This document shows, one piece after another, positions 50,494 through 62,140 of a DNA stretch of 64,000 nucleotides (positions are counted from its first letter, which is position 1; every line of letters starts with the position of its first letter). The stretch is from Agelas oroides. Lineage: Eukaryota; Porifera; Demospongiae; Agelasida; Agelasidae. A program made the translations under genes and the position numbers. The notes beneath the pieces are model-generated. The model ran no database searches, had not been told where the DNA came from, and saw only the letters and a program-made list of their open reading frames with translations. The DNA lies in NCBI GenBank assembly GCA_949130485.1, contig OX422203.1, positions 6,624,429-6,688,428 on the forward strand. The letters are read 5' to 3'.

Positions 50494-53400
50494 GTGCAAA
50501 AGGCGCACAAAGCTGGACGGGCCTACCAATATCACCGTCCACTGTGTCCCAGTATAGTTCCATCAATGGAAATTCGCGTACATTCGCGACTCCTCCTAGT
50601 TCGGTACAAAGGTTGCACTAATACAAGGAGCACATTATCTAGAAGCTATGGGCATGAAGAGTTTCAAAATGTAGACCCTTTCTCGGTGCAAAAGGCGCAC
50701 AAATCTGTACGGGCCTACCAATATCACCGTTCCCTGTGGCGCAGTATAGTGCCATCAATGGAAATTCGCGTACATTCGTGACTCCTCCTAGCTCGGTACA
50801 AAGGTTGCACTAATGCAAGATGCATATTACCAAGAAGCTATGGGCATGAAGAGTTTAAAAATGTAAACCCTTTCTCGGTGCAAAAGGCGCACAAAGCTGT
50901 ACGGGACTGCCAATATCACCGTCCTCTGCGGCGCAGTATAGAGCCTTCAATGGAAATTCGCGTACATTCGCGAGTCCTCCTAGCTCGGTACAAAGGTTTC
51001 ACTAATGCAAGATGCATATTACCAAGAAGCTATGGGCATGAAGAGTTTAAAAATGTAAACCCTTTCTCGGTGCAAAAGGCGCACAAAGCTGTAAGGGCCT
51101 TCCAATATCACCGTCCCCTGCGGCGCAGTATAGTGCCATCAATGGAAATTCGCGTACATTCGCGACTCCTCCTAGCTGGGTACAAAGGTTGCACTAATGC
51201 AAGATGCATATTACCAAGAAGCTATGGGCATGAAGAGTTTAAAAATGTAAACCCTTTCTCGGTGCAAAAGGCGCACAAAGCTGTACGGGCCTACCAATAT
51301 CACCGTTCCCTGTGGCGCAGTATAGTGCCATCAATGGCAATTCGCGTACATTCGCGACTCCTCCTAGCTCGGTACAAAGGTTGCACTAATGCAAGATGCA
51401 TATTACCAAGAAGCTATGGGCATCAAGAGTTTAAAAATGTAAACCCTTTCTCGGTGCAAAAGGCGCACAAAGCTGTACGGGCCTACCAATATCACCGTTC
51501 CCTGTGGCGCAGTATAGTGCCATCAATGGCAATTCGCGTACATTCGCGACTCCTCCTAGCTCGGTACAAAGGTTGCACTAATGCAAGATGCATATTACCA
51601 AGAAGCTATGGGCATGAAGAGTTTAAAAATGTAAACCTTTTCTCGGTGAAAAAGGCGCACAAAGCTGTACGGGACTGCCAATATCACCGTCCTCTGCAGC
51701 GCAGTATAGAGCCTTCAATGGAAATTCGCGTACATTCGCGAGTCCTCCTAGCTCGGTACAAAGGTTGCACTAATGCAAGATGCATATTACCAAGAAGCTA
51801 TGGGCATGAAGAGTTTAAAATTGTAAACCCTTTCTCGGTGCAAAAGGCGCACAAAGATGTACGGGACTGCCAATATCACCGTCCTCGGCGGCGCAGTATA
51901 GAGCCTTCAATGGAAATTCGCGTACATTCGCGACTCCTCCTTGCTCGGTACAAAGGTTTCACTAATGCAAGATGCATATTACCAAGAAGCTATGGGCATG
52001 AAGAGTTTAAAAATGTAAACCCTTTCTCGGTGCAAAAGGCGCACAAAGCTGTACGGGACTGCCAATATCACCGTCCTCTGCGGCGCAGTATAGAGCCTTC
52101 AATGGAAATTCGCGTACATTCGCGAGTCCTCCTAGCTCGGTACAAAGGTTTCACTAATGCAAGATGCATATTACCAAGAAGCTATGGGCATGAAGAGTTT
52201 AAAAATGTAAACCCTTTCTCGGTGCAAAAGGCGCACAAAGCTGTAAGGGCCTGCCAATATCACCGTCCCCTGCGGCGCAGTATAGTGCCTTCAATGGAAA
52301 TTCGCGTACATTCGCGACTCCTCCTAGCTGGGTACAAAGGTTGCACTAATGCAAGATGCATATTACCAAGAAGCTATGGGCATGAAGAGTTTAAAAATGT
52401 AAATCCTTTCTCGGTGCAAAAGGCGCACAAAGCTGTAAGGGCCTGCCAATATCACCGTCCCCTGCGGCGCAGTATAGTGCCTTCAATGGAAATTCGCGTA
52501 CTTTCGCGACTCCTCCTAGCTGGGTACAAAGGTTGCACTAATGCAAGATGCATATTACCAAGAAGCTATGGGCATGAAGAGTTTAAAAATGTAAACCCTT
52601 TCTCGGTGCAAAAGGCGCACAAAGCTGGACGGGCCTACCAATATCAGCGTCCACTGTGGCCCAGTATAGTTCCATCAATGGAAATTCGCGTACATTCGCG
52701 ACTCCTCCTAGTTCGGTACAAAGATTGCACTAATACAAGGAGCACATTATCTAGAAGCTATGGGCAAGAAGAGTTTCAAAATGTAAACCCTTTCTCGGTG
52801 CAAAAGGCGCACAAATCTGTACGGGCCTACCAATATCACCGTTCCCTGTGGCGCAGTATAGTGCCATCAATGGAAATTCGCGTACATTCGCGACTCCTCC
52901 TAGCTCGGTACAAAGGTTGCACTAATGCAAGATGCATATTACCAAGAAGCTATGGGCATGAAGAGTTTAAAAATTTAAACCCTTTCTCGGTGCAAAAGGC
53001 GCACAAAGCTGGACGGGCCTACCAATATCACCGTCCACTGTGGCCCAGTATAGTTCCATCAATGGAAATTCGCGTACATTCGCGACTCCTCCTAGTTCGG
53101 TACAAAGGTTGCACTAATACAAGGAGCACATTATCTAGAAGCTATGGGCATGAAGAGTTTCAAAATGTAAACCCTTTCTCGGTGCAAAAGGCGCACAAAT
53201 CTGTACGGGCCTACCAATATCACCGTTCCCTATTGCGCAGTATAGTGCCATCAATGGAAATTCGCGTACATTCGCGACTACTCCTAGCTCGGTACAAAGG
53301 TTGCACTAATGCAAGATGCATATTACCAAGAAGCTATGGGCATGAAGAGTTTAAAAATGTAAACCCTTTCTCGGTGAAAAAGGCGCACAAAGCTGTACGG

Positions 53401-54141
53401 GACTGCCAATATCACCGTCCTCTGCGGCGCAGTATAGAGCCTTCAATGGAAATTCGCGTACATTCGCGAGTCCTCCTAGCTCGGTACAAAGGTTTCACTA
53501 ATGCAAGATGCATATTACCAAGAAGCTATGGGCATGAAGAGTTTAAAAATGTAAACCCTTTCTCGGTGCAAAAGGCGCACAAAGCTGTAAGGGCCTGCCA
53601 ATATCACCGTCCCCTGCGGCGCAGTATAGTGCCATCAATGGAAATTCGCGTACATTCGCGACTCCTCCTAGCTGGGTACAAAGGTTGCACTAATGCAAGA
53701 TGCATATTACCAAGAAGCTATGGGCATGAAGAGTTTAAAAATGTAAACCCTTTCTCGGGGCAAAAGGCGCACAAAGCTGTACGGGCCTACCAATATCACC
53801 GTCCCCTGAGGCGCAGTATAGTGCCATCAATGGAAATTCGCGTACATTCGCGACTCCTCCTAGCTCGATACAAAGGTTGCACTAATGCAAGGTGCATTTT
53901 ATCTAGAAGCTATGGTCATGAAGAGTTTAAAAATATGAACCCTTTCTCGGTGCAAAAGGCGCACAAAGCTGTACGGGCCTGCCAATATCACCGTCACTTG
54001 TGGCGCAGTATAGTGCCTTCAATGGAAATTCGCGTACATTTGCGACTCCTCCTAGCTCGGTACAAAGGTTGCACTAATGCATGATGCATATTACCAAGAA
54101 GCTATGGGCATGAAGAGTTTAAAAATGTAAACCCTTTCTCG
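50494..54141 (+). repeat. Block A satellite domain, copy 2
   Basis: Repeats 35519-39549 in the same monomer order. The offset is 14975 bp at the left end and 14592 bp (76 x 192) at the right end. The difference is accounted for by one base missing from copy 1 at about 37278 and two fewer monomers in copy 2. Because copy 2 has GACTGCC where copy 1 has GACTCC, the deletion in copy 1 happened after the duplication. Confidence 0.85.
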
Positions 54142-56124
54142 GTGCAAAAGGCGCACAAAGCTGGACGGGCATACCAATATCACCGTCCACTGTGGCGCAG
54201 TACAGTTCCATCAATGGAAATTCGCGTACATTCGCGACTCCTCCTAGTTCGGTACAAAGGTTGCACTATTACAAGGTGCATTTTATCTAGAAGCTGTGGG
54301 CATGAACAGTTTAAAAATGTAAACACCTTCTCGGTGCAAAAGGCGCACAAAGCTGTACGGGCCTACCAATATCACCTTCCCCTGTGGCGCAGTATAGTGC
54401 CATCAATGGAAATTCGCGTACATTTGCGACTCCTCCTAACTCGGTACATAGGTTGCACTAATGCAAGGTGCATTTTATCTAGAAGCTATGGTCATGAAGA
54501 GCTTAAAAATATAAACCCTTTCTCGGTGAAAAAGGCGCACAAAGCTTTACGGGCCTGCCAATATCACCGTCACTTGTGGCGCAGTATAGTGCCTTCAATG
54601 AAAATTGGCGTACATTCGCGTCTCCTCCTAGCTCGGTACAAAGGTTGCACTAATGCAAGATGCATATTACCAAGAAGCTATGGGCATGAAGAGTTTAAAA
54701 ATGTAAACCCTTTCTCGGTGCAAAAGGCGCACAAAGCTGTAAGGGCCTACCAATATCACAGTCCCCTGCGGCGCAGTATAGTGCCATCAATGGAAATTCG
54801 CGTACATTCGCGACTCCTCCTAGCTGGGTACAAAGGTTGCACTAATGCAAGATGCATATTACCAAGAAGCTATGGGCATGAAGAGTTTGAAAATGTAAAT
54901 CCTTTCTCGGTGCAAAAGGCGCACAAAGCTGTAAGGGCCTGCCAATATCACCGTCCCTTGCGGCGCAGTATAGTGCCATCAATGGAAATTCGCGTACATT
55001 CGCGACTCCTCCTAGCTGGGTACAAAGGTTGCACTAATGCAAGATGCATATTACCAAGAAGCTATGGGCATCAAGAGTTTAAAAATGTAAACCCTTTCTC
55101 GGGGCAAAAGGCGCACAAAGCTGTACGGGCCTACCAATATCACCGTCCCCTGAGGCGCAGTATAGTGCCATCAATGGAAATTCGCGTACATTCGCGACTC
55201 CTCCTAGCTCGGTACAAAGGTTGCACTAATGCAAGGTGCATTTTATCTAGAAGCTATGGTCATGAAGAGTTTAAAAATATAAACCCTTTCTCGGTGCAAA
55301 AGGCGCACAAAGCTGTACGGGCCTGCCAATATCACCGTCACTTGTGGCGCAGTATAGTGCCTTCAATGGAAATTCACGTACATTCGCGACTCCTCCTAGC
55401 TCGGTACAAAGGTTGCACTAATGCAAGATGCATATTACCAAGAAGCTATGGGCATGAAGAGTTTAAAAATGTAAACACTTTCTCGGTGCAAAAAGCGAAC
55501 AAAGTTGTACGGGCCTGCCAATTTCACCTTCCCCTGTGGCGCAGTATAGTGCCGTCAATGGAAATTGGCGTATATTCGCGACTCCTCCTAGCTCGGTATA
55601 AAGGTTGCACTAATGCAAGATGCATATTACCAAGAAGCTATGGGCATGAAGAGTTTAAAAATGTAAACCCTTTCTCGGTGCAAAAGGCGCACAAAGCTGG
55701 ACGGGCCTACCAATATCACCGTCCACTGTGGCGCAGCATAGTTCCATCAATGGAAATTCGCGTACATTCGCGACTCCTCCTAGTTCGGTACAAAGGTTGC
55801 ACTATTACAAGGTGCATTTTATCTAGAAGCTGTGGGCATGAACAGTTTAAAAATGTAAACACTTTCTCGGTGCAAAAGGCGCACAAAGCTGTACGGGCCT
55901 ACCAATATCACCGTCCCCTGTTGCGCAGTATAGTGCCATAAATGGAAATTCGCGTACATTCGCGACTCCTCCTAGCTCGGTACAAAGGTTGCACTAATGC
56001 ATGATGCATATTACCAAGAAGCTATGGGCATGAAGAGATTAAAAATGTAAACCCTTTCTCGGTGCAAAAGGCGAACAAAGTTGTACGGGCCTGCCAATTT
56101 CACCTTCCCCTGTAGAGCAGTATA
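54142..56124 (+). repeat. Block B higher-order repeat, copy 4 (partial)
   Basis: Matches copy 3 at an offset of 9024 bp (47 x 192), including the GCTGGACGGGCATACC start, the GTACATAGGTTGC monomer and the shortened ending with GTGCCATAAATGG and CCCTGTAGAGCAG. Differences are scattered single bases (for example AACACCTTC near 54325). Blocks A and B therefore stand in the same order at 35.5-47 kb and at 50.5-56 kb, as if copied as one segment. Confidence 0.84.
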
Positions 56125-57210
56125 GTGCCGTCAATGGAAATTGGCGTATATTCGCGACTCCTCCTAGCTCGGTACAAAGGTTGCACTAATGCAAGATGCA
56201 TATTACCAAGAAGCTATGGGCATGAAGAGTTTGAAAATGTAAATCCTTTCTCGGTGCAAAAGGCGCACAAAGCTGTAAGGGCCTGCCAATATCACCGTCC
56301 CTTGCGGCGCAGTATAGTGCCATCAATGGAAATTCGCGTACATTCGCGACTCCTCCTAGCTGGGTACAAAGGTTGCACTAATGCAAGATGCATATTACCA
56401 AGAAGCTATGGGCATCAAGAGTTTAAAAATGTAAACCCTTTCTCGGGGCAAAAGGCGCACAAAGCTGTACGGGCCTACCAATATCACCGTCCCCTGAGGC
56501 GCAGTATAGTGCCATCAATGGAAATTCGCGTACATTCGCGACTCCTCCTAGCTCGGTACAAAGGTTGCACTAATGCAAGGTGCATTTTATCTAGAAGCTA
56601 TGGTCATGAAGAGTTTAAAAATATAAACCCTTTCTCGGTGCAAAAGGCGCACAAAGCTGTACGGGCCTGCCAATATCACCGTCACTTGTGGCGCAGTATA
56701 GTGCCTTCAATGGAAATTCACGTACATTCGCGACTCCTCCTAGCTCGGTACAAAGGTTGCACTAATGCAAGATGCATATTACCAAGAAGCTATGGGCATG
56801 AAGAGTTTAAAAATGTAAACACTTTCTCGGTGCAAAAGGCGAACAAAGTTGTACGGGCCTGCCAATTTCACCTTCCCCTGTGGCGCAGTATAGTGCCGTC
56901 AATGGAAATTGGCGTATATTCGCGACTCCTAGCTCGGTATAAAGGTTGCACTAATGCAAGATGCATATTACCAAGAAGCTATGGGCATGAAGAGTTTAAA
57001 AATGTAAACCCTTTCTCGGTGCAAAAGGCGCACAAAGTTGTACGGGCCTGCAAATATCACCGTCCACTATGGCGCAGTATAGTGCAGTCAATGGCAATTC
57101 GCGTACATTCGCGACTCCTCCTAGCTCGGTACAAAGGTTGCACTAATGCAAGATGCATATTACCAAGAAGCTAGGGGCATGAAGAGTTTAAAAATGTAAA
57201 CCCTTTCTCG
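56125..57210 (+). repeat. Block B fragment and junction monomers
   Basis: About five and a half monomers resume inside block B order (TTTGAAAATGTAAATCC, then GCATCAAGAG, then ATTTTATCTAGAAGCTATGG). A 3-bp loss near 56927 (GACTCCTAGCTCGG) keeps the frame. The segment ends at 57174 with a GCTAGGGGC monomer, one of the few amber variants in the right domain. Confidence 0.75.
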
Positions 57211-58746
57211 GTGCAAAAGGCGCACAAAGCTGTACGGGACTGCCAATATCACCGTCCCCTTCAGCGCAGTAAAGTGCAGTCAATGGAAATTCGCGTACAT
57301 TCGCGAGTCCTCCTAGCTCGGTACAAAGGTTGTACTAACGCAAGGTGCATATTACCAAGAAGCTATGGGCATGAAGAGTTTAAAAATGTAAACCCTTTCT
57401 CGGTGCAAAAGGCGCACAAAGCTGTACGGTCCTGCAAATATCACCGTCCACTGTGGCGCAGTATAGTGCCTTCAATGGAAATTCGTGTACATTCGCGACA
57501 CCTCCTAGCTCGATACAAACCTTGCACTAATGCAAGATGCATTTTACCAAGAAGCTATGAGCATGAAGAGTTTAAAAATGTAAACCCTTTCTCGGTACAA
57601 AAGGCGCACAAAGCTGTACGGGCCTGCCAATATCACCGTCCCTTGTTGCGCAGTATAGTGCCTTCAACGGAAATTCGCGTACATTCGCGACTCCTCCTAC
57701 CTCGGTACAAAAGTTGAACTAACGCAAGGTGCATATTACCAAGTAGCTATGGGCATGAAGAGATTAAAAATGTAAACCCTTTCTCAATGCAAAAGGCGCA
57801 CAAAGCTGTACGGGCCTGCCAATATCACCGTCCCCTGTGGCGCAGTATAGTGCCGTCAATGGAAATTCGCGCACATTCGCGACTCCTCCCAGCTCGGTAC
57901 AATGGTTGCACTAATGCAAGGTGCATTTTATCTAGAACCTATGGCCATGAAATGTTTAAAAACGTGAATCCTTTCTCGGTGCAAAAGGCGCACAAAGTTG
58001 TACGGGCCTACCAATATCACCGTCCCCTGTGGCGCAGTATAGTGCCCTCAATGGAAATTCGCGTACATTCGCGACTCCTCCTAGTTCGGTACAAAGGTTG
58101 CACTAATGCAAGGTGCATTTTATCTAGAAGCTATCGGGATTAAGAGTTTAAAAATGTAAACCTTTTCTCGGTTCAAAAGGCCCACAAAGCTATACGGGCC
58201 TGCCAATATGACCGTCCCCTGCGACGCAGTATAATGCCGTCATTGGAAATTCGGGTACATTCGCGACTCCTCCTAGCTCGGTACAAAGGTTGCACTAATG
58301 CAAGGTGCATATTACCAAGAAGCTTTGGGCATGAAGAGTTTAAAAATGTAAACCCTTTCTCGGTGCAAAAGGATCACAAAGCTATACGGGCCTGCCAATA
58401 TCACCGTCCCCTGCGGCGCAGTGAAGTGGCTTGAATGGAAATTCGCGTACATTCGCGACTAGTCGTAGCTAGGTACAAAGATTGCACTAATGCAAGGTGC
58501 ATATTATCTAGAAGCTATCGGGATGAAGTGTTTATAAATGTAAACCCTTTCTCGGTGCAAAAGGCGCACAAAGCTGTAAGTGCCTGCCAATATCACCGAC
58601 TCTTGCGGCGGAGTATAGTGCAGTCAATGGAAATTGGCGTACATTCGCGACTCCTCCTAGCTCGGTACAAAGGTTGAACTAATGCAAGATGCATATTACC
58701 AAGAAGCAATGGGCATGAAGAGTTTAAAAATGTAAACCCTTTCTCG
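57211..58746 (+). repeat. Satellite section holding the right copy of the long-range duplication
   Basis: From about 57712 the monomers follow those of 26459-28200 in order and rare variants: AAGTAGCTATGGGC with GAGATTAAAAATG, GTACAATGGTTGC, TATCGGGATTAAG near 58133, TCATTGGAAATTCGGG near 58232, AAGGATCACAAAG near 58370 and GACTAGTCGTAGCTAGG near 58459. The match continues to about 59.05 kb. Two monomers of the left copy are absent here. The copies differ at many single sites, so this duplication is older than that of blocks A and B. Confidence 0.76.
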
Positions 58747-60220
58747 GTGCAAAAGGCGCACAAATCTGTACGGGACTGCCAATATCACCGTCCCATGCGG
58801 CGCAGTATAGAGCCTTCAATGGAAATTAGCGTACATTCGCGAGTCCTCCTAGCTCGGTACAAAGGTTGCACAAATGCAAGATGCATATTACCAAGAAGCT
58901 ATGGGCATGAAGAGTTTAAAAATGTAAACCCTTTCTCGGTGCAAAAGGCGCACAAAGCTGTACCGGCCTACCAATATCACCATCCCCTGTGGCGCAGTAT
59001 AGTGCCATCAATGGAAATTCGCGTACATTCGCGACTCCTCCTAGTTCGGTACAAAGGTTGCACTTATACAAGGTGCACATTATCTAGAAGCTATGGGCAT
59101 GAACAGTTTAAAATTGTAAACCCTTTCTCGGTGCAAAAGGCGCACAAAGCTGTACGGGCCTACCAATATCACCGTCCCCTGTGGTGCAGGATAGTGCCAT
59201 CAATGGAAATTTGCGTACATTCGCGACTCCTCCTAGCTAGGTACAAAGATTGCACTAATGCAAGATGCATATTACCAAGAAGCCATGGGCATGAAGACTT
59301 TAAAAATGTAAACCCTTTCTCGGTGCAAAAGGCGAACAAAGTTATACGGACCTGCCAATATCACCGTCACTTGTGGCGCAGTATAGTGCCTTCAATGGAA
59401 ATTGGCGTACATTCGCGACTCCTCCTAGCTCGGTACAAAGGTTGCACTAATGCAAGATGCATATTACCAAGAAACTATGGGCATAAACAGTTTAAAAATG
59501 TAAACCCTTTCTCGGTGCAAAAGGCGCACAAAGCTGTACGGGCCTACCAATATCACCGTCCCCTGTGGCGCAGTATAGTGCCATCAATGGAAAGTCGCGT
59601 ACATTCGCGACTCCTCCTAGTTCCGTACAAATGTTGCACTATTACAAGGTGCATTTTATCTAGAAGCTATGGGCATGAACAGTTTAAAAATGTAAACCCT
59701 TTCTCGGTGCAAAAGGCGCACAAAGCTGTACGGGCCTACCAATATCACCGTCCCCTGTGGCGCAGTACAGTGATATCAATGGAAATTCGCGTACATTCGC
59801 GACTCCTCCTAGCTAGGTACAAAGGTTGCACTAATACAAGGTTCATTTTATCTAGAAGCTATGGGCATGAACAGTTTAAAAATGTAAACACTTTCTCGGT
59901 GCAAAAGGCGTACAAAGCTGTACGGGCCTACCAATATCACCGTCCCCTGTGGCACAGTATAGTGCCATCAATGGAAATTCGCGTACATTCGCGACTCCTC
60001 CTAGCTCGGTACAAAGATTGCACTAATGCAAGATGCATATTACCAAGAAACTATGGGCATGAACAGTTTAAAAATGTAAACCCTTTCTCGGTGCAAAAGG
60101 CGAACAAAGCTGTACGGGCCAACCAATATCACCGTCCCCTGTGGCGCAGTATAGTGCCATCAATGGAAATTCGCGTACATTCGCGACTCCTCCTAGCTCG
60201 GTACAAAGGTTGCACTAATA
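58747..60220 (+). repeat. Satellite monomers left of the 768-bp repeat
   Basis: Monomers of the ATTTTATCTAGAAGC, GAACAGTTTAAAAATG and AAGAAACTATGGGC subtypes. The GTACAAGGTTCATTTT variants that define the next higher-order repeats first appear near 59837. There is no in-frame stop. Confidence 0.75.
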
Positions 60221-62140
60221 CAAGGTTCATTCTTTCTAGAAGCTATGGGCATGAACAGTTTAAAAATGTAAACCCTTTCTCGGTGCAAAAGGCGTACAAA
60301 GCTGTACGGGCCTACGATTATCACCGTCCCCTGTGGCACAATATAGTGCCATCAATGGAATTTCGCGTACATTCGCGACTCCTCCTAGTTCCGTACAAAT
60401 GTTGCACTATTACAAGGTGCATTTTATCTAGAAGCTATGGGCATGAACAGTTTAAAAATGTAAACCCTTTCTCGGTGCAAAAGGCGTACAAAGCTGTACG
60501 GGCCTACGAATATCACCGTCCCTTGTGGCACAGTATAGTGCCATCAATGGAAATTGGCGTACATTCGCGACTCCTCCTAGCTCGGTACAAAGGTTGCACT
60601 AATGCAAGGTGCATTTTATCTAGAAGCTATGGGCATGAACAGTTTAAAAATGTAAACCCTTTCTCGGTGCAAAAGGCGCACAAAGCTGTACGGGCCTACC
60701 AATATCACCGTCCCCTGTGGCGCAGTATAGTGCCATCAATGGAAATTCGCGTACATTCGCGACTCCTCCTAGCTCGGTACAAAGATTGCACTAATGCAAG
60801 ATGCATATTACCAAGAAACTATGGGCATGAACAGTTTAAAAATGTAAACCCTTTCTCGGTGCAAAAGGCGAACAAAGCTGTACGGGCCTACCAATATCAC
60901 CGTCCCCTGTGGCGCAGTATAGTGCCATCAATGGAAATTCGCGTACATTCGCGACTCCTCCTAGCTCGGTACAAAGGTTGCACTAATACAAGGTTCATTC
61001 TTTCTAGAAGCTATGGGCATGAACAGTTTAAAAATGTAAACCCTTTCTCGGTGCAAAAGGCGTACAAAGCTGTACGGGCCTACGATTATCACCGTCCCCT
61101 GTGGCACAATATAGTGCCATCAATGGAAATTCGCGTACATTCGCGACTCCTCCTAGCTCGGTACAAAGGTTGCACTAATGCAAGGTGCATTTTATCTAGA
61201 AGCTATGGGCATGAACAGTTTAAAAATGTAAACCCTTTCTCGGTGCAAAAGGCGCACAAAGCTGTACGGGCCTACCAATATCACCGTCCCCTGTGGCGCA
61301 GTATAGTGCCATCAATTGAAATTCGCGTACATTCGCGACTCTTCCTAGCTCGGTACAAAGGTTGCACTAATGCAAGGTGCATTTTATCTAGAAGCTATGG
61401 GCATGAAGAGTTTAAAAACGTGAACCTTTTCTCGGTGCAAAAGGTGCGCAGAGTTGTAAGGGCCTACCAATATCACCGTCCCCTGTGGCGCAGTATAGCG
61501 CCATCAATGGAAATTGGCGTACATTCGCGACTCCTCCTAGCTCGGTACAAAGATTGCACTAATGCAAGATGCATATTACCAAGAAACTATGGGCATGAAC
61601 AGTTTAAAAATGTAAACCCTTTCTCGGTGCAAAAGGCGAACAAAGCTGTACGGGCCTACCAATATCACCGTCCCCTGTGGCGCAGTATAGTGCCATCAAT
61701 GGAAATTCGCGTACATTCGCGACTCCTCCTAGCTCGGTACAAAGGTTGCACTAATACAAGGTTCATTCTTTCTAGAAGCTATGGGCATGAACAGTTTAAA
61801 AATGTAAACCCTTTCTCGGTGCAAAAGGCGTACAAAGCTGTACGGGCCTACGATTATCACCGTCCCCTGTGGCACAATATAGTGCCATCAATGGAAATTC
61901 GCGTACATTCGCGACTCCTCCTAGTTCCGTACAAATGTTGCACTATTACAAGGTGCATTTTATCTAGAAGCTATGGGCATGAACAGTTTAAAAATGTAAA
62001 CCCTTTCTCGGTGCAAAAGGCGCACAAAGCTGTACGGGCCTACCAATATCACCGTCCCCTGTGGTGCAGTATAGTGCCATCAATGGAAATTCGCGTACAT
62101 TCGCGACTCCTGCTAGCTAGGTACAAAGGTTGCACTAATA
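60221..62140 (+). repeat. 4-monomer higher-order repeat (768 bp)
   Basis: The rare CAAGGTTCATTCTTTC variant occurs at 60221, 60989 and 61757, exactly 768 bp (4 x 192) apart. The monomer after each has GGCCTACGATTATCACC and GGCACAATATAG. The third copy is cut short: a related CAAGGTTCATTTTATC monomer follows 384 bp later at 62141, where the spacing changes. Confidence 0.85.

Noticed and set aside
50980-51000. RNA polymerase III A box (TAGCTCGGTAC resembling a tRNA internal promoter)
   Set aside because: The match is partial, with G where the A-box consensus has A. The downstream GGTTGCACT or GGTTTCACT does not fit a B box, and no tRNA fold is seen. Chance similarity is more likely.
51057-51064. 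Telomere-like AAACCCT in each monomer
   Set aside because: It occurs once per 192 bp, not in tandem, so it is not telomeric repeat. One 7-bp match in a conserved segment is weak evidence.
50878-51069. CENP-B box in the monomer
   Set aside because: The TTCG motifs were compared with the pattern TTCGNNNNANNCGGG. The required A and the CGGG are not at the right distance in either ATTCGCG copy, and I found no match on the strand read.
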